Shown here one piece after another: positions 27,314-35,349 of a stretch of 64,000 nucleotides of DNA. The notes beneath the pieces are model-generated. The model worked only from the letters and a program-made list of their open reading frames with translations, was not told the origin of the DNA and searched no databases. The translations under genes and the position numbers were made by a program. The DNA comes from Bacteroides sp. (lineage in GTDB: Bacteria; Bacteroidota; Bacteroidia; Bacteroidales; Bacteroidaceae): NCBI GenBank assembly GCA_021202275.1, contig JAJQDI010000016.1, forward strand, positions 19,821-83,820, read 5' to 3'. Position 1 is the first letter of the stretch. Every line of letters begins with the position of its first letter.

Positions 27314-28591
27314 TCATTTCATCCACACATTCACAATCTCTCCGATATAGATCTTGTGCATCGGTTTTCCGGCCCATTGTTCTTTGATCTTTTCGTCGTA
27401 GATAGCTTCCGGGATCAGGGACTGTGCCGCGAGTTTCTTACATTCGATAATGAGCCAGGCTTCGGAGAAAGCCATACTGCCGTCGGGGGTAGCTAATGGG
27501 CTGAGGCCGGAACCAGCTACCTTGTCTGCGTCGCGTCCCGAATGGCTGCCACAATACTGTAAGGCTTCCCGGTAGGCTTCGGTGTAGAAGGTGAATGTAT
27601 AGGTATCTCCCTTTTCCATCAGTTGGTAGGTATAACGCGCGGGGTTGATGTAACAGATGGCTACAGGTTTACCGTACAATACACCCAGGCCACCCCAGCT
27701 CGCGGTCATCATATTGAATTGCTCTTCGTTGCCGGCCGTGATCAGCATCCAGTCGTCATTGAGCATTTTGATGATATTGCCCGGTAGTCTGTCCGGAGAC
27801 ACCTGCCTGTATCCGGCCAGGTCTTTTCCCACAGGTACGGAAGTGACCGGAGGAGTTATGATAGAGGGCTGAACAATTTCAGGCTCTCTGACCTGAGGTG
27901 TAACCGGAACGGGAGGTTGTATCGCTATCTGCGGAGTTACTGCCGTAGGTACTTCGATCACAACCGGACCCGTATTTGTGGTATGGGTAGCAGGTACAGG
28001 ATCGGGTTCTTTTACCGGGACTGCCAGAGAAGCACTCAGTGCGGCAGTGGTTCCTGCGAATATGTCGTTGGCAAAGTCCACAGTTTTGCGGCGCCATTTG
28101 GCCGGTCCGCGAACCAGCTTGGTCTGTGCTTTGTTGAGTGCGTATTTGTCGGTGATCCACTCTTCTGCGGTATATTTCTCTTTTTCCCGGTAGGTATAGC
28201 GGATCTTCTCTATCTCTACGATACATTTTTCCGGTGCGCACTCTACGGAGATCTGGTAATTGATCAGTGTCCGGTCTAAGGAAAGCGCGCTGGCGCTGAA
28301 AACAAGATATTCTTCGCCCATGGCAGCCATCTTTCCGGCAGCGGGGTCCTGGTACACTACCCGGCTGGTGTTCTCATTTTCCGCCATGCGTTCTTCCAGG
28401 TAGTTGAGTATGCGCTGGTATATCATATCCTGTTGCATGCCGGGTATGACAAACTCTTTGGAAAAAACAACTCTGCCGTCTTTTTCAGGTACTGCTCCTG
28501 CCAGATAGGGGGCGTCGGGGTCCTGGGCAGCTACCCAGATCGGCAGGCAAGCCATCAGGCATGCCAGGATAAATGGTATGGGTTTGTTCAT
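27314..28591 (-). CDS. Exported DUF4468 / flavin-reductase-like fusion protein
   Basis: 425 residues. A signal peptide (MNKPIPFILACLMACLPIWV then AAQ) is followed by a DUF4468-type domain at about 30-170 (VFSKEFVIPGMQQDMIYQRI, VSVEC-like strand, KIRYTYREKEKYTAEEWITD). A Pro/Thr/Val-rich linker at about 200-265 leads to a C-terminal flavin-reductase-like domain at about 275-425 (NDDWMLITAG, FNMMTASWGGLGVLYGKPVA, YTFTFY, late CKKLAAQ). Flavin reductase domains are normally cytoplasmic, so a secreted one tethered to DUF4468 is unusual. Flavin loading in the periplasm would be needed. Intact. Confidence 0.75.
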   Translation of the reverse strand: MNKPIPFILACLMACLPIWVAAQDPDAPYLAGAVPEKDGRVVFSKEFVIPGMQQDMIYQRILNYLEERMAENENTSRVVYQDPAAGKMAAMGEEYLVFSASALSLDRTLINYQISVECAPEKCIVEIEKIRYTYREKEKYTAEEWITDKYALNKAQTKLVRGPAKWRRKTVDFANDIFAGTTAALSASLAVPVKEPDPVPATHTTNTGPVVIEVPTAVTPQIAIQPPVPVTPQVREPEIVQPSIITPPVTSVPVGKDLAGYRQVSPDRLPGNIIKMLNDDWMLITAGNEEQFNMMTASWGGLGVLYGKPVAICYINPARYTYQLMEKGDTYTFTFYTEAYREALQYCGSHSGRDADKVAGSGLSPLATPDGSMAFSEAWLIIECKKLAAQSLIPEAIYDEKIKEQWAGKPMHKIYIGEIVNVWMK

Positions 28592-28632
28592 GATCGTATG
28601 TTTTATTTATACAAATTGTTTATGTGATGTAT

Positions 28633-29358
28633 CTATATATCAAAACTCTCTCCCCGCCGGGTAGGGCAGAGGAAACGACAACCGTTTGCTGCTGCCACAG
28701 GTGCGAATGCCTCTGCTCCGGCATCATCTTCTCCGAAGTGCATGGGTACGAAAATGTCGGTACGGATCTTCTCCACAAATTGCCGGGCACCTCTCATATA
28801 GTCGGTCCCCATGCGCGGATCTACCGGGAACATGGCAAGGTACAGTTCCGGAGCTGCCTGGTGCAGGAGTTGCAGTTCGGCTAAGTAATCACCCTCTGCT
28901 TTACGGATCTCCTCCGGGGTAGATTCATCTGTCCAGTGCCAGTTATTGAGATCGCCGGCGTGGAACATGCGTTTGCCCTCTGTTTCCATCAGAAAAGAGA
29001 TACCCACATCTGTGGAGCCGAATGCTTCTATCTTCAACAGATCGTCCTGGTACGTGTCGCCCTGGCGCAGCCAGATCGCATCCTGTACGGAGGCTCTGCG
29101 GTGTTTGAGAATATCACGGGAGAATATATAATGAATGTCCGGATGCTCCTGATGCCAGGAGAGGATCTCCCGGTTGAAGTGATCCGGATGAAAATGTGTA
29201 GAAAGGATATACAGCGGCTTCGGGTCGGGAAGCAGCCGGTCGTGTACCCATCCGTGCTTCGGATCGGTTTCCGAAGTGTCTTTGTAATAATCGATAAGGA
29301 CAGTGAATCTGTCGGTTTCCAGCGCAAACCCACTGTGATAAATATAATGCAACTTCAT
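28633..29358 (-). CDS. MBL-fold metal-dependent hydrolase
   Basis: About 241 residues from the second Met (MKLHYIYHSGFALETDRFTV), the normal N-terminal strand of this family. Metal motif THFHPDHF (HxHxDH), a further ligand FHAGDLNNWHW and late PMHFGEDDAG identify a metallo-beta-lactamase-fold hydrolase of the UlaG-like/beta-lactamase-like type. Substrate unknown. Neighbours do not form an obvious pathway. Confidence 0.8.
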   Translation of the reverse strand: MKLHYIYHSGFALETDRFTVLIDYYKDTSETDPKHGWVHDRLLPDPKPLYILSTHFHPDHFNREILSWHQEHPDIHYIFSRDILKHRRASVQDAIWLRQGDTYQDDLLKIEAFGSTDVGISFLMETEGKRMFHAGDLNNWHWTDESTPEEIRKAEGDYLAELQLLHQAAPELYLAMFPVDPRMGTDYMRGARQFVEKIRTDIFVPMHFGEDDAGAEAFAPVAAANGCRFLCPTRRGESFDI

Positions 29359-29723
29359 ATCCGGCTCATTTGCTATGCAATGATACATAAACTTTCCCGC
29401 TCAGCCAAACTCACTGTTGTGATTTTGCAGAAATTAGTTGGTATAGACACATCTGTGATTTACGATTGAGATCACTACTACTTCATGGGACAGGTTTTAT
29501 TTTTAGTAGACAGAAGAATAAAAGAACATAAAAGAATTTTGAGTAATAAGTTTTAAGTTACTACTCATCATTCACCACTTGTAGTTAGATATCGTTCCAC
29601 ACATTTTATCTTTCTTCTTATATGTTCTTTTGTCTGGAAACAAAAAATACAAGGGTGATGTTACCGATCGTTGGAGTAATTGTCTTTCCAATCGTAAATT
29701 GTAAATCGTAAAATCGTAAATGT
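29359..29723. other. Intergenic region with TTTACGATT repeats
   Basis: About 365 bp. TGATTTACGATTGAG (29457-29470) and CAATCGTAAATTGTAAATCG with AAAATCGTAAATG (29689-29722) are inverted copies of the window's repeat family. AAAGAACATAAAAGAA near 29520 has a counterpart in TTCTTATATGTTCTTTT near 29613. No gene. Confidence 0.45.
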
Positions 29724-30362
29724 TTATGGTGCCAGGCGTTCGATGTGCCACTGTCCGTCTGGTTTGAACTTATAGAGAAAACGGTCGTGCAGTCGGTTGG
29801 AGCGTCCCTGCCAGAATTCGATCTGGTGTGGGGTCACCGCGTAGCCGCCCCAGAAATCGGGTCGTCTGACCTCCCGGCCTGTCCACAGAGCTGTCTCTGT
29901 GATGAAGTTCTTCATCAGGAACAGCCGTCCTGGTATCGGCTCACTCTGCGGAGAGATGCGTGCCGCGATCTGGCTCTGTTCCGGCCGGGAACGAAAATAG
30001 GTATCAGACTCCGCGTCTGAAGTTTTGACGGCCGTACCTTCGATATGTACCTGCCGTTGCAGGCCGTGCCAGAGGAAAGTTAGAGATATATACGGGTTCT
30101 GAGCCAGTTGCTTTCCCTTGCGGCTTTCGTAATTGGTGTAGAAGATAAACTTTCCTTCGTGCATCCCTTTCAGCAACACGGTACGTGTAGAGGGACGTCC
30201 GCTTTCGGATACGGTAGCAACGATCATGGCCGTGGGTTCGGGCTCCTGGTGTTCGATCGCCTCGCCGAGCCAGCGACCGAAGAACAGCACCGGATCTTCC
30301 GGCAGGTCTCTGCGGTGTAATCCCTGCTTGTTGTATTTTTGCCTGATAGTTGACAGATCCAT
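29724..30362 (-). CDS. pdxH: Pyridoxamine 5'-phosphate oxidase
   Basis: 212 residues, FMN enzyme that oxidises pyridoxine or pyridoxamine 5'-phosphate to pyridoxal 5'-phosphate. Conserved blocks in order: PEPTAMIVATVSESGRPSTR, TVLLKG, FYTNYESRKGKQLAQNP, FLWHGLQRQVHIEG, SRPEQSQIAARISPQSEPI, and the C-terminal FWQGRSNRLHDR with ERLAP. Length and motifs are complete. Two Met codons open the gene; the second (MDLSTIRQKY) is the usual start. Ten bases separate it from the pirin stop, so the two are likely co-transcribed. Confidence 0.95.
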   Translation of the reverse strand: MDLSTIRQKYNKQGLHRRDLPEDPVLFFGRWLGEAIEHQEPEPTAMIVATVSESGRPSTRTVLLKGMHEGKFIFYTNYESRKGKQLAQNPYISLTFLWHGLQRQVHIEGTAVKTSDAESDTYFRSRPEQSQIAARISPQSEPIPGRLFLMKNFITETALWTGREVRRPDFWGGYAVTPHQIEFWQGRSNRLHDRFLYKFKPDGQWHIERLAP

Positions 30363-30374
30363 CATTTTCAGGTA

Positions 30375-31085
30375 TTATTCAAACATCGGTACTTCGATCA
30401 GTAACAGGTGAGCATGGGTGAGGGCTTGTATCTCTACTTCATCCATCTTCCATATCCCTATGCCATCGCGCCGGTAGAGGTGGGTCTGCACCACTCCGGC
30501 CTCTCCTTCGATCACAAAAATATAGACCCCGTGATGAGGCTTGTGAAGTTCGTAACGAATACTCTTCCCGGCATCAAATTCTCCCATACAGAACCAGGCG
30601 TCCTGAATGACAGAGGCTGGAGAGGTTCCATCCGGTGATACCACCGCTACCAGTTCGTTCCGTTTGAGCAACGGTCGGATGTCAAAATCCTGATATATCG
30701 GATAGGTCTCTCTCTCCCTGGGTACTATCCAGATCTGCAGGAACTCTACCGGCTCTTCCTGGCTGCCATTCATCTCGCTGTGGAAAATGCCTGTGCCGGC
30801 ACTCATCACCTGAATGTCTCCCGGAGTGATGATCCTGTCGTTCATTTTGCTGTCTCCATGCTGGAGTTTTCCTTTCAGTGGGATGGAGACTACCTCCATA
30901 TTCTTGTGCGGATGGCTTCCGAAACCTTTGCCGGGAGCTACGGTATCGTCGTTGAGTACCCGGAGTGCTCCGAAATGCATGCGTTCGGGGTTGTAGTACT
31001 CGTCGAAACTGAAGGTGTGGTAACTATCGAGCCAGGAATGTACGGAATGTCCGCGACTATCGGCTCTGTCTATCACTTTTTCCAT
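30375..31085 (-). CDS. Pirin-family protein (quercetinase-like)
   Basis: 236 residues. Bicupin fold with metal ligands in HPHKNMEVVSIPLKGKLQHG (HxH...E...H), preceded by the usual WLDSYHTFSFDEYYNPERMH and followed by QVMSAGTGIFHSEMN and LQIWIVPRERE. The second cupin (PHHGVYIFVIEGEAG) lacks metal ligands, as usual. Related proteins show quercetin 2,3-dioxygenase activity in vitro; the native role is unsettled. Upstream of pdxH, same strand. Confidence 0.85.
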   Translation of the reverse strand: MEKVIDRADSRGHSVHSWLDSYHTFSFDEYYNPERMHFGALRVLNDDTVAPGKGFGSHPHKNMEVVSIPLKGKLQHGDSKMNDRIITPGDIQVMSAGTGIFHSEMNGSQEEPVEFLQIWIVPRERETYPIYQDFDIRPLLKRNELVAVVSPDGTSPASVIQDAWFCMGEFDAGKSIRYELHKPHHGVYIFVIEGEAGVVQTHLYRRDGIGIWKMDEVEIQALTHAHLLLIEVPMFE

Positions 31086-31201
31086 ATATCTGGGTTGGTT
31101 GAGGTGAATATTATCTTTGTCATTATCTGCCCTTTCCTTTCTCCGGAAAGAGAAGCAGACTATACGAATATTCTTCTAAACAATGCTGACAGATAAAAGT
31201 T

Positions 31202-31282
31202 GAAAAGGATTTCGGTTTTCTGGCGGTCAGCCAGGAAACCGAAATCCTTTTCCCACTCCCAATATATATATAAGGGAGTGGG
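31202..31282. terminator. Strong double hairpin between pirin and pilus operons
   Basis: GAAAAGGATTTCGGTTT (31202-31218) pairs perfectly with AAACCGAAATCCTTTTC (31236-31252), extended by CTGGC/GCCAG at the loop. Directly adjacent, CCCACTCCC (31252-31260) pairs with GGGAGTGGG (31274-31282). The first stem ends in runs usable from either strand. It ends the leftward pilus operon before the pirin gene. Confidence 0.8.
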
Positions 31283-31526
31283 TGTCTGGTAATCCCCGGT
31301 ACAGGTATATACAGGGTATCTGTTAGAAGCAGGGGCACTCTGTTAAGATCAGCCACTCCTTGTGGCTCCTCTGTCACAGTGCCATCCTGTAGATCCGGGT
31401 AGAAATAAGAGCAGAGGGATAGCTGCCTGGTAAAAAAACACATGTGATATAAGTCGCCTCATTAGACTATGCCTGGGCAGCGGGCCGACATTTGTTGGCA
31501 GCTTCGTGTCGGTAACTGCCCTGAAA

Positions 31527-32544
31527 TTATCTCTGAGCCACCGTATCGGACCATTCTTCTACTTTCTCACCGTATTCATTGTAGATATGGAGTGTGCTCC
31601 GGCATTTGTATTCCGTGGCACATCCTGCCGGAGAACTTCGTGTGGTTGTTTCCTCGTCGTATATATATATATATATATATATTCAGATCGTACAGGTAAT
31701 TCCTTTGTGGAACAGGGAGAGTCGTTGTAAACTCTTGCTCTTCCGTACTGTTGTTGAGATGTGTATAGATCGTGATGGCAGGAGCCTGTGCCGCTTCATA
31801 CACATAGGTGATGCTTGTATAGGCCTCTGCTCCATTATCTGTAAGAGGAAGTGCGGCGGCATAATTGAAATAATCTGTTACAGGAAGCACTTCTGTCAGG
31901 TTCTCTACTACATGTGTATATTTGGCTGCTTTTTGTATCAGGAAGCTGTTGACCGTACTTAATTCCGCTCCTTCCGGGAAACGCAGGGTGATACGGAATT
32001 TGGCACAGGTCCGGGTCAGTGGTACATAGACCGGCAAGTTGGAACTGTCTGTAAAGTCGACATTATCGGTATGTCCGAACATACAAAATCCATCAGAAGG
32101 ATCCAGGGTGTTATTCTTGTCTATTTCAGGTGTGAAAAGCGCCCTCATCTCACTCAGGTCTGTCAGTGCATTTAGATCACTCTCATCGTCGTAATTGGCA
32201 ATGACATATACATCTTTAGTCTGCAGATCCGATGCTTCTATGGGCAAGGTGATGATCTGTTCTTGGTTGGATATGGAAAACCCCGTATATACATATTTAT
32301 ATATAATGGCAGTCGAAGAGGGATCTGTGAAAAAGATGCTCAGGTTCTTTACAGTCTGCTCCACAGCCAGATTGTCTGCGTTTATGGTGCGTGTCCATCC
32401 TCCGGAACGCTGTCCCATCCGGATAGTTACTGTTTTTGCTTCCGGAGCCTCTTCCGGTTCACTTTGTACGCAGCTACTGATAGAGAGGAGAGTGATCAGT
32501 AGCCCTATATAACCATTTATTTTTCTCATAGACTTCTTATTCAA
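31527..32544 (-). CDS. Fimbrillin-like lipoprotein with an internal AT microsatellite
   Basis: Last gene of the pilus operon. Signal peptide with lipobox (LLITLLSISSCVQSEPEEAP), then a Mfa/FimA-like fold: EQTVKNLSIFFTDPSS, TKDVYVIANYDDESD, VPLTRTCAKFRITLRF, and RNYLYDLNIYIY near the end. The (AT)11 tract at 31660-31682 falls in the last strand. In the present frame the protein ends at 31576 (322 residues, RRGNNHTKFSG tail). One AT unit more or two fewer would give a 43-codon tail (DEETTTRSSPAG...STLHIYNEYGEKVEEWSD) ending at 31527, which looks the more natural end. The third frame ends at 31559. A phase-variable or antigen-variable tip protein is the likely meaning. Confidence 0.8.
31660..31682. 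repeat. (AT)11 microsatellite inside the pilus gene
   Basis: Eleven uninterrupted AT units in the 3' part of the fimbrillin-like gene. Because the unit is 2 bp, gain or loss of one unit shifts the frame. All three frames stay open for 24-43 codons beyond it. Confidence 0.95.
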
Positions 32545-34336
32545 TAGGTCTTACACAGCGGGATACAGTGCTGCTGTAATCGTATCTTCTGAATTCATGG
32601 TAGAGTATCTTGTCCCAATTGTCACGATCGGACGGACTGAGGTATCCGGAACCGTACCAGAATGCTTTTACCTGAATGACGACTTCGTTGTAGTACCAGG
32701 TTTCACTTTCGGTGGTTCCCGGAGGAGATTCGTAAGGCCATCCGTTGGGAAAATCCTCTTCCCGTACCATGATGTCTCCCGGAGTAAAGTAGTCGTCTAC
32801 AATATTCATTTTAGTATCTTCTATCTCATCTTCCCAGTTATTGGTCGGATACAGTACGGATTGTGAAAGGTCTGCCCCGGTGAGCTTTTCTAAGAGTTCT
32901 CCGGCAGCCTGCCGGAATGCCAGCGGGTAGTAGGGGATCTCCGGGTGGTCTGCTGCCAGCCAGGTATTGGACAGATATACGTTATAAGCAGCATCTACAA
33001 TAGCTAAAAAGGAGAGGAGCTCACAGGAGTTGATCAGCCTCCAGCCACTTCCGTACTTTTTCTCACAGTAATAGGGTGGATCTCCTCTGATAATGGTGGG
33101 TCCCTGTATCTCAGGATCCCAATAATTGACCACATCGTTGTATGCTCCCTGTAGTCCTTGTGTCAGGTATTCGTTGTGAGACAGGATCTCTACTTTGCCA
33201 CATTCGGTGGTGATAATGATACTTGAATCCGTAGGTTCTACGGGTGGGATGGTGATCTGTGTATCTCCCTGGAAGAGGTATTGGTAAGCGTCTTGTTGCC
33301 AGTCTTTCACATACGTAATGATCTGCAGACCCCCTGCCGAGTCTAAATAGGCATTGATAATATAATGATAGTTGCGGATCACACTGTAGTCCGATAGATT
33401 GCTGATGTCTCTGCGCTGAAGTATCAGACCGCTTTTCTTAGGATCGCTCTCTATAGGATAGGTCTGGTTGTTGATTTCCAATAGGGTATACATTGTACCT
33501 CCTGTCGGGACCAGGAACTCCGGTATGTAGAATATCACCGACCCGATGCTGTCCCGGCCATAGTCAAGACCCACAAGAGACCCTTCGGGAATACTTTCTA
33601 CGGGACCGTTGTAAGCCGCGTCTACAGGAGGTACGGATAGTCTGGAAGCTACTTGTTCCAATAAAACAGAAGTGATCGACTGATCGGGGACTTCGCCACC
33701 TGATACCTTCTTCCGGAAGATCACCTCTACTTTGGCCAATGCCCGGATCAGTTCTACTCTTCCATTGGGTACAGGCAACACTGCCGGATTGGTTTCGGTA
33801 CCCCCTTCCGCCACGGTTATATCCGTGTATACTGCTGACATCACAAAGCGTCCTTCCCGGCTGGTGGCATCCGGAATGAAGTCGGGGTTGTAGTCTAATG
33901 TGGTGAAACGGGTATCGGTCTGGAATTCCGACTCGTTGTCGATGCTTATCAGAGCCTCGGTGAAATTGTCCGGATATACCGTTTCGTTAGCAATGAAATA
34001 GAAATTAAATGTTCCGAGAGGTAGGGCCACAGCTTTACTTTTTTGTGAGAATCCATCCAGGAAATACAACTTCTGATTGAATACGATCTCTCCGTTGTCG
34101 GACTGGAAAACAAGCATTCTCAGTTCATCCACACGGTCTTCCCAGAATTCATCGTCTTCGTTGATACTATATCCCGAAGCATTCAGTGACAAAGAGATCA
34201 TGGCTTCGTCCGGCCCGTTATTTTTCCTGGGGTCATCTTGTACACAGGAGAGGGTCAGAAAGAGGATCAGACAAAGCAGGTAACCTGTATTCTTCGGGAT
34301 CAGATAGCTTCTCATATAGGGTAGCTTTTTTTTCAT
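32537..34336 (-). CDS. Fimbrial tip/minor pilin lipoprotein
   Basis: 599 residues. Lipoprotein signal (YLLCLILFLTLSCVQDDPRK); the start may be the later Met (MRSYLIPKN). The first 340 residues are fimbrillin-like (MISLSLNASGYSINEDDEFW, VDELRMLVFQSDNGEIVFNQ, NGRVELIRALAKVEVIFRKK). The C-terminal 200 residues form a different domain with YGSGWRLINSCELLSFLAIV and a final VSRCVRPIE, similar to the sulfatase-modifying/FISUMP-like modules used as tips of type V pili. Overlaps the next gene by 8 nt. Probably an adhesive tip component. Confidence 0.75.
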   Translation of the reverse strand: MKKKLPYMRSYLIPKNTGYLLCLILFLTLSCVQDDPRKNNGPDEAMISLSLNASGYSINEDDEFWEDRVDELRMLVFQSDNGEIVFNQKLYFLDGFSQKSKAVALPLGTFNFYFIANETVYPDNFTEALISIDNESEFQTDTRFTTLDYNPDFIPDATSREGRFVMSAVYTDITVAEGGTETNPAVLPVPNGRVELIRALAKVEVIFRKKVSGGEVPDQSITSVLLEQVASRLSVPPVDAAYNGPVESIPEGSLVGLDYGRDSIGSVIFYIPEFLVPTGGTMYTLLEINNQTYPIESDPKKSGLILQRRDISNLSDYSVIRNYHYIINAYLDSAGGLQIITYVKDWQQDAYQYLFQGDTQITIPPVEPTDSSIIITTECGKVEILSHNEYLTQGLQGAYNDVVNYWDPEIQGPTIIRGDPPYYCEKKYGSGWRLINSCELLSFLAIVDAAYNVYLSNTWLAADHPEIPYYPLAFRQAAGELLEKLTGADLSQSVLYPTNNWEDEIEDTKMNIVDDYFTPGDIMVREEDFPNGWPYESPPGTTESETWYYNEVVIQVKAFWYGSGYLSPSDRDNWDKILYHEFRRYDYSSTVSRCVRPIE

Positions 34337-34338
34337 TT

Positions 34339-35280
34339 TTACATTTCAGTCTCGTAGCTGTGTACCAGCCACTCGTTTACACGTATTTCTGTGATGACGT
34401 AGGTGCCGCAATCGCAGGGATCTTCTGTAGTAAACCGGATGGTAAAATCATGATCACATGCCAGGTTCACTTCCGGGTTTTTGAGGATAAGTGCTCCCAG
34501 CAGGCTTCCCCTGTAGATCTCGGTTCCGGAGGTTTTATTTCTGATGACGATGGTATTCTCGTACCCGGTAGACAACTTCAGCAGTGTGAAAGTGGCTTTT
34601 GGCGGATCTGCGTCTTCCGAACCGTTGGGAATGTATTGAAGGGTATCGTCTGAGGCGAGTGTACCATTGATATTCATCGAGCCGGCGTTGGACTCTATCA
34701 GGATCTGATACAGATCCGGCCGTTCCAATCCTTCTACGGAAATGGTGATACGGTTGGTTACCTCGAGCATATTCACATAGACTTTCTCAAAAAGTGGATC
34801 TGTAGTCTGGTTCTCCTCTATATAGAAAGCCTGGCTCTCTCCGTAGAATATCTTCTCTCCTGAGAGATCATACGCGCGTTCCGCCTCTCTCCGGATACGG
34901 AACAGCAGATCGTTCTTATGAGTAGTACCGTTGTGAAGCTCTTCTATGGTAAAATTTGATTCATCGATACCCGACCACGCGACAACTGTGTATAAGCCAC
35001 TGCCAACTTCCATTTGCTGGAAGTATCCACTGTGTAGTTCGGAAAGAGAGCTCCGGGTATAGTTGACTAATTTGTTCTCTTTATCAAATACGGCAAGAAG
35101 AATATCTTGTATCTCCTGCGGGTACACAGTGTCCGACTCGCAGATGCTCCTGGAATAGAAATAAACATCTATTCCCTGGTTTCCGCAAGCAGGGGTAGAG
35201 TCTCCTTTGATACAGCCGGATAAGAGAGACAGGATCACCAGGCAGGTTCCCAGCAAAAGGGCGTAGCGTAAATTCATCAT
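34339..35280 (-). CDS. FimB/Mfa2-family pilus anchor lipoprotein
   Basis: About 313 residues. Signal peptide and lipobox (LLGTCLVILSLLSGCIKGD), then the Mfa2/FimB pattern: GIDVYFYSRSICESD, IQDILLAVFDKENKLVNYTR, GLYTVVAWSG, VNMLEVTNRITISVEGL and the C-terminal VITEIRVNEWLVHSYETEM. In this family the protein stays in the outer membrane and stops and anchors the growing pilus. It follows the major fimbrillin gene, separated by a 14-bp stem-loop, and precedes the tip genes by 2 nt. Either of two adjacent Met codons (35280 or 35277) could start it. Confidence 0.8.
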   Translation of the reverse strand: MMNLRYALLLGTCLVILSLLSGCIKGDSTPACGNQGIDVYFYSRSICESDTVYPQEIQDILLAVFDKENKLVNYTRSSLSELHSGYFQQMEVGSGLYTVVAWSGIDESNFTIEELHNGTTHKNDLLFRIRREAERAYDLSGEKIFYGESQAFYIEENQTTDPLFEKVYVNMLEVTNRITISVEGLERPDLYQILIESNAGSMNINGTLASDDTLQYIPNGSEDADPPKATFTLLKLSTGYENTIVIRNKTSGTEIYRGSLLGALILKNPEVNLACDHDFTIRFTTEDPCDCGTYVITEIRVNEWLVHSYETEM

Positions 35281-35303
35281 CGATAATAGGATCAAAGGTG
35301 AGT

Positions 35304-35339
35304 ATATTACCTGCTCTTTGGGTTCAGAGCAGGTAATAT
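35304..35339. promoter_or_regulatory. Perfect stem-loop between major fimbrillin and anchor genes
   Basis: ATATTACCTGCTCT (35304-35317) pairs with AGAGCAGGTAATAT (35326-35339), 14 of 14 bases, 8-nt loop. It lies 11 nt after the major fimbrillin stop. No U-run follows on the operon strand, so partial attenuation or 3'-end protection of the upstream message is more likely than full termination. Confidence 0.7.
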
Positions 35340-35349
35340 GGAATGTATA

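Noticed and set aside
31123..31443. A 106-codon minus-strand frame after the pilus operon
   Set aside because: It runs through both terminator hairpins and has no protein-like pattern; treated as chance.
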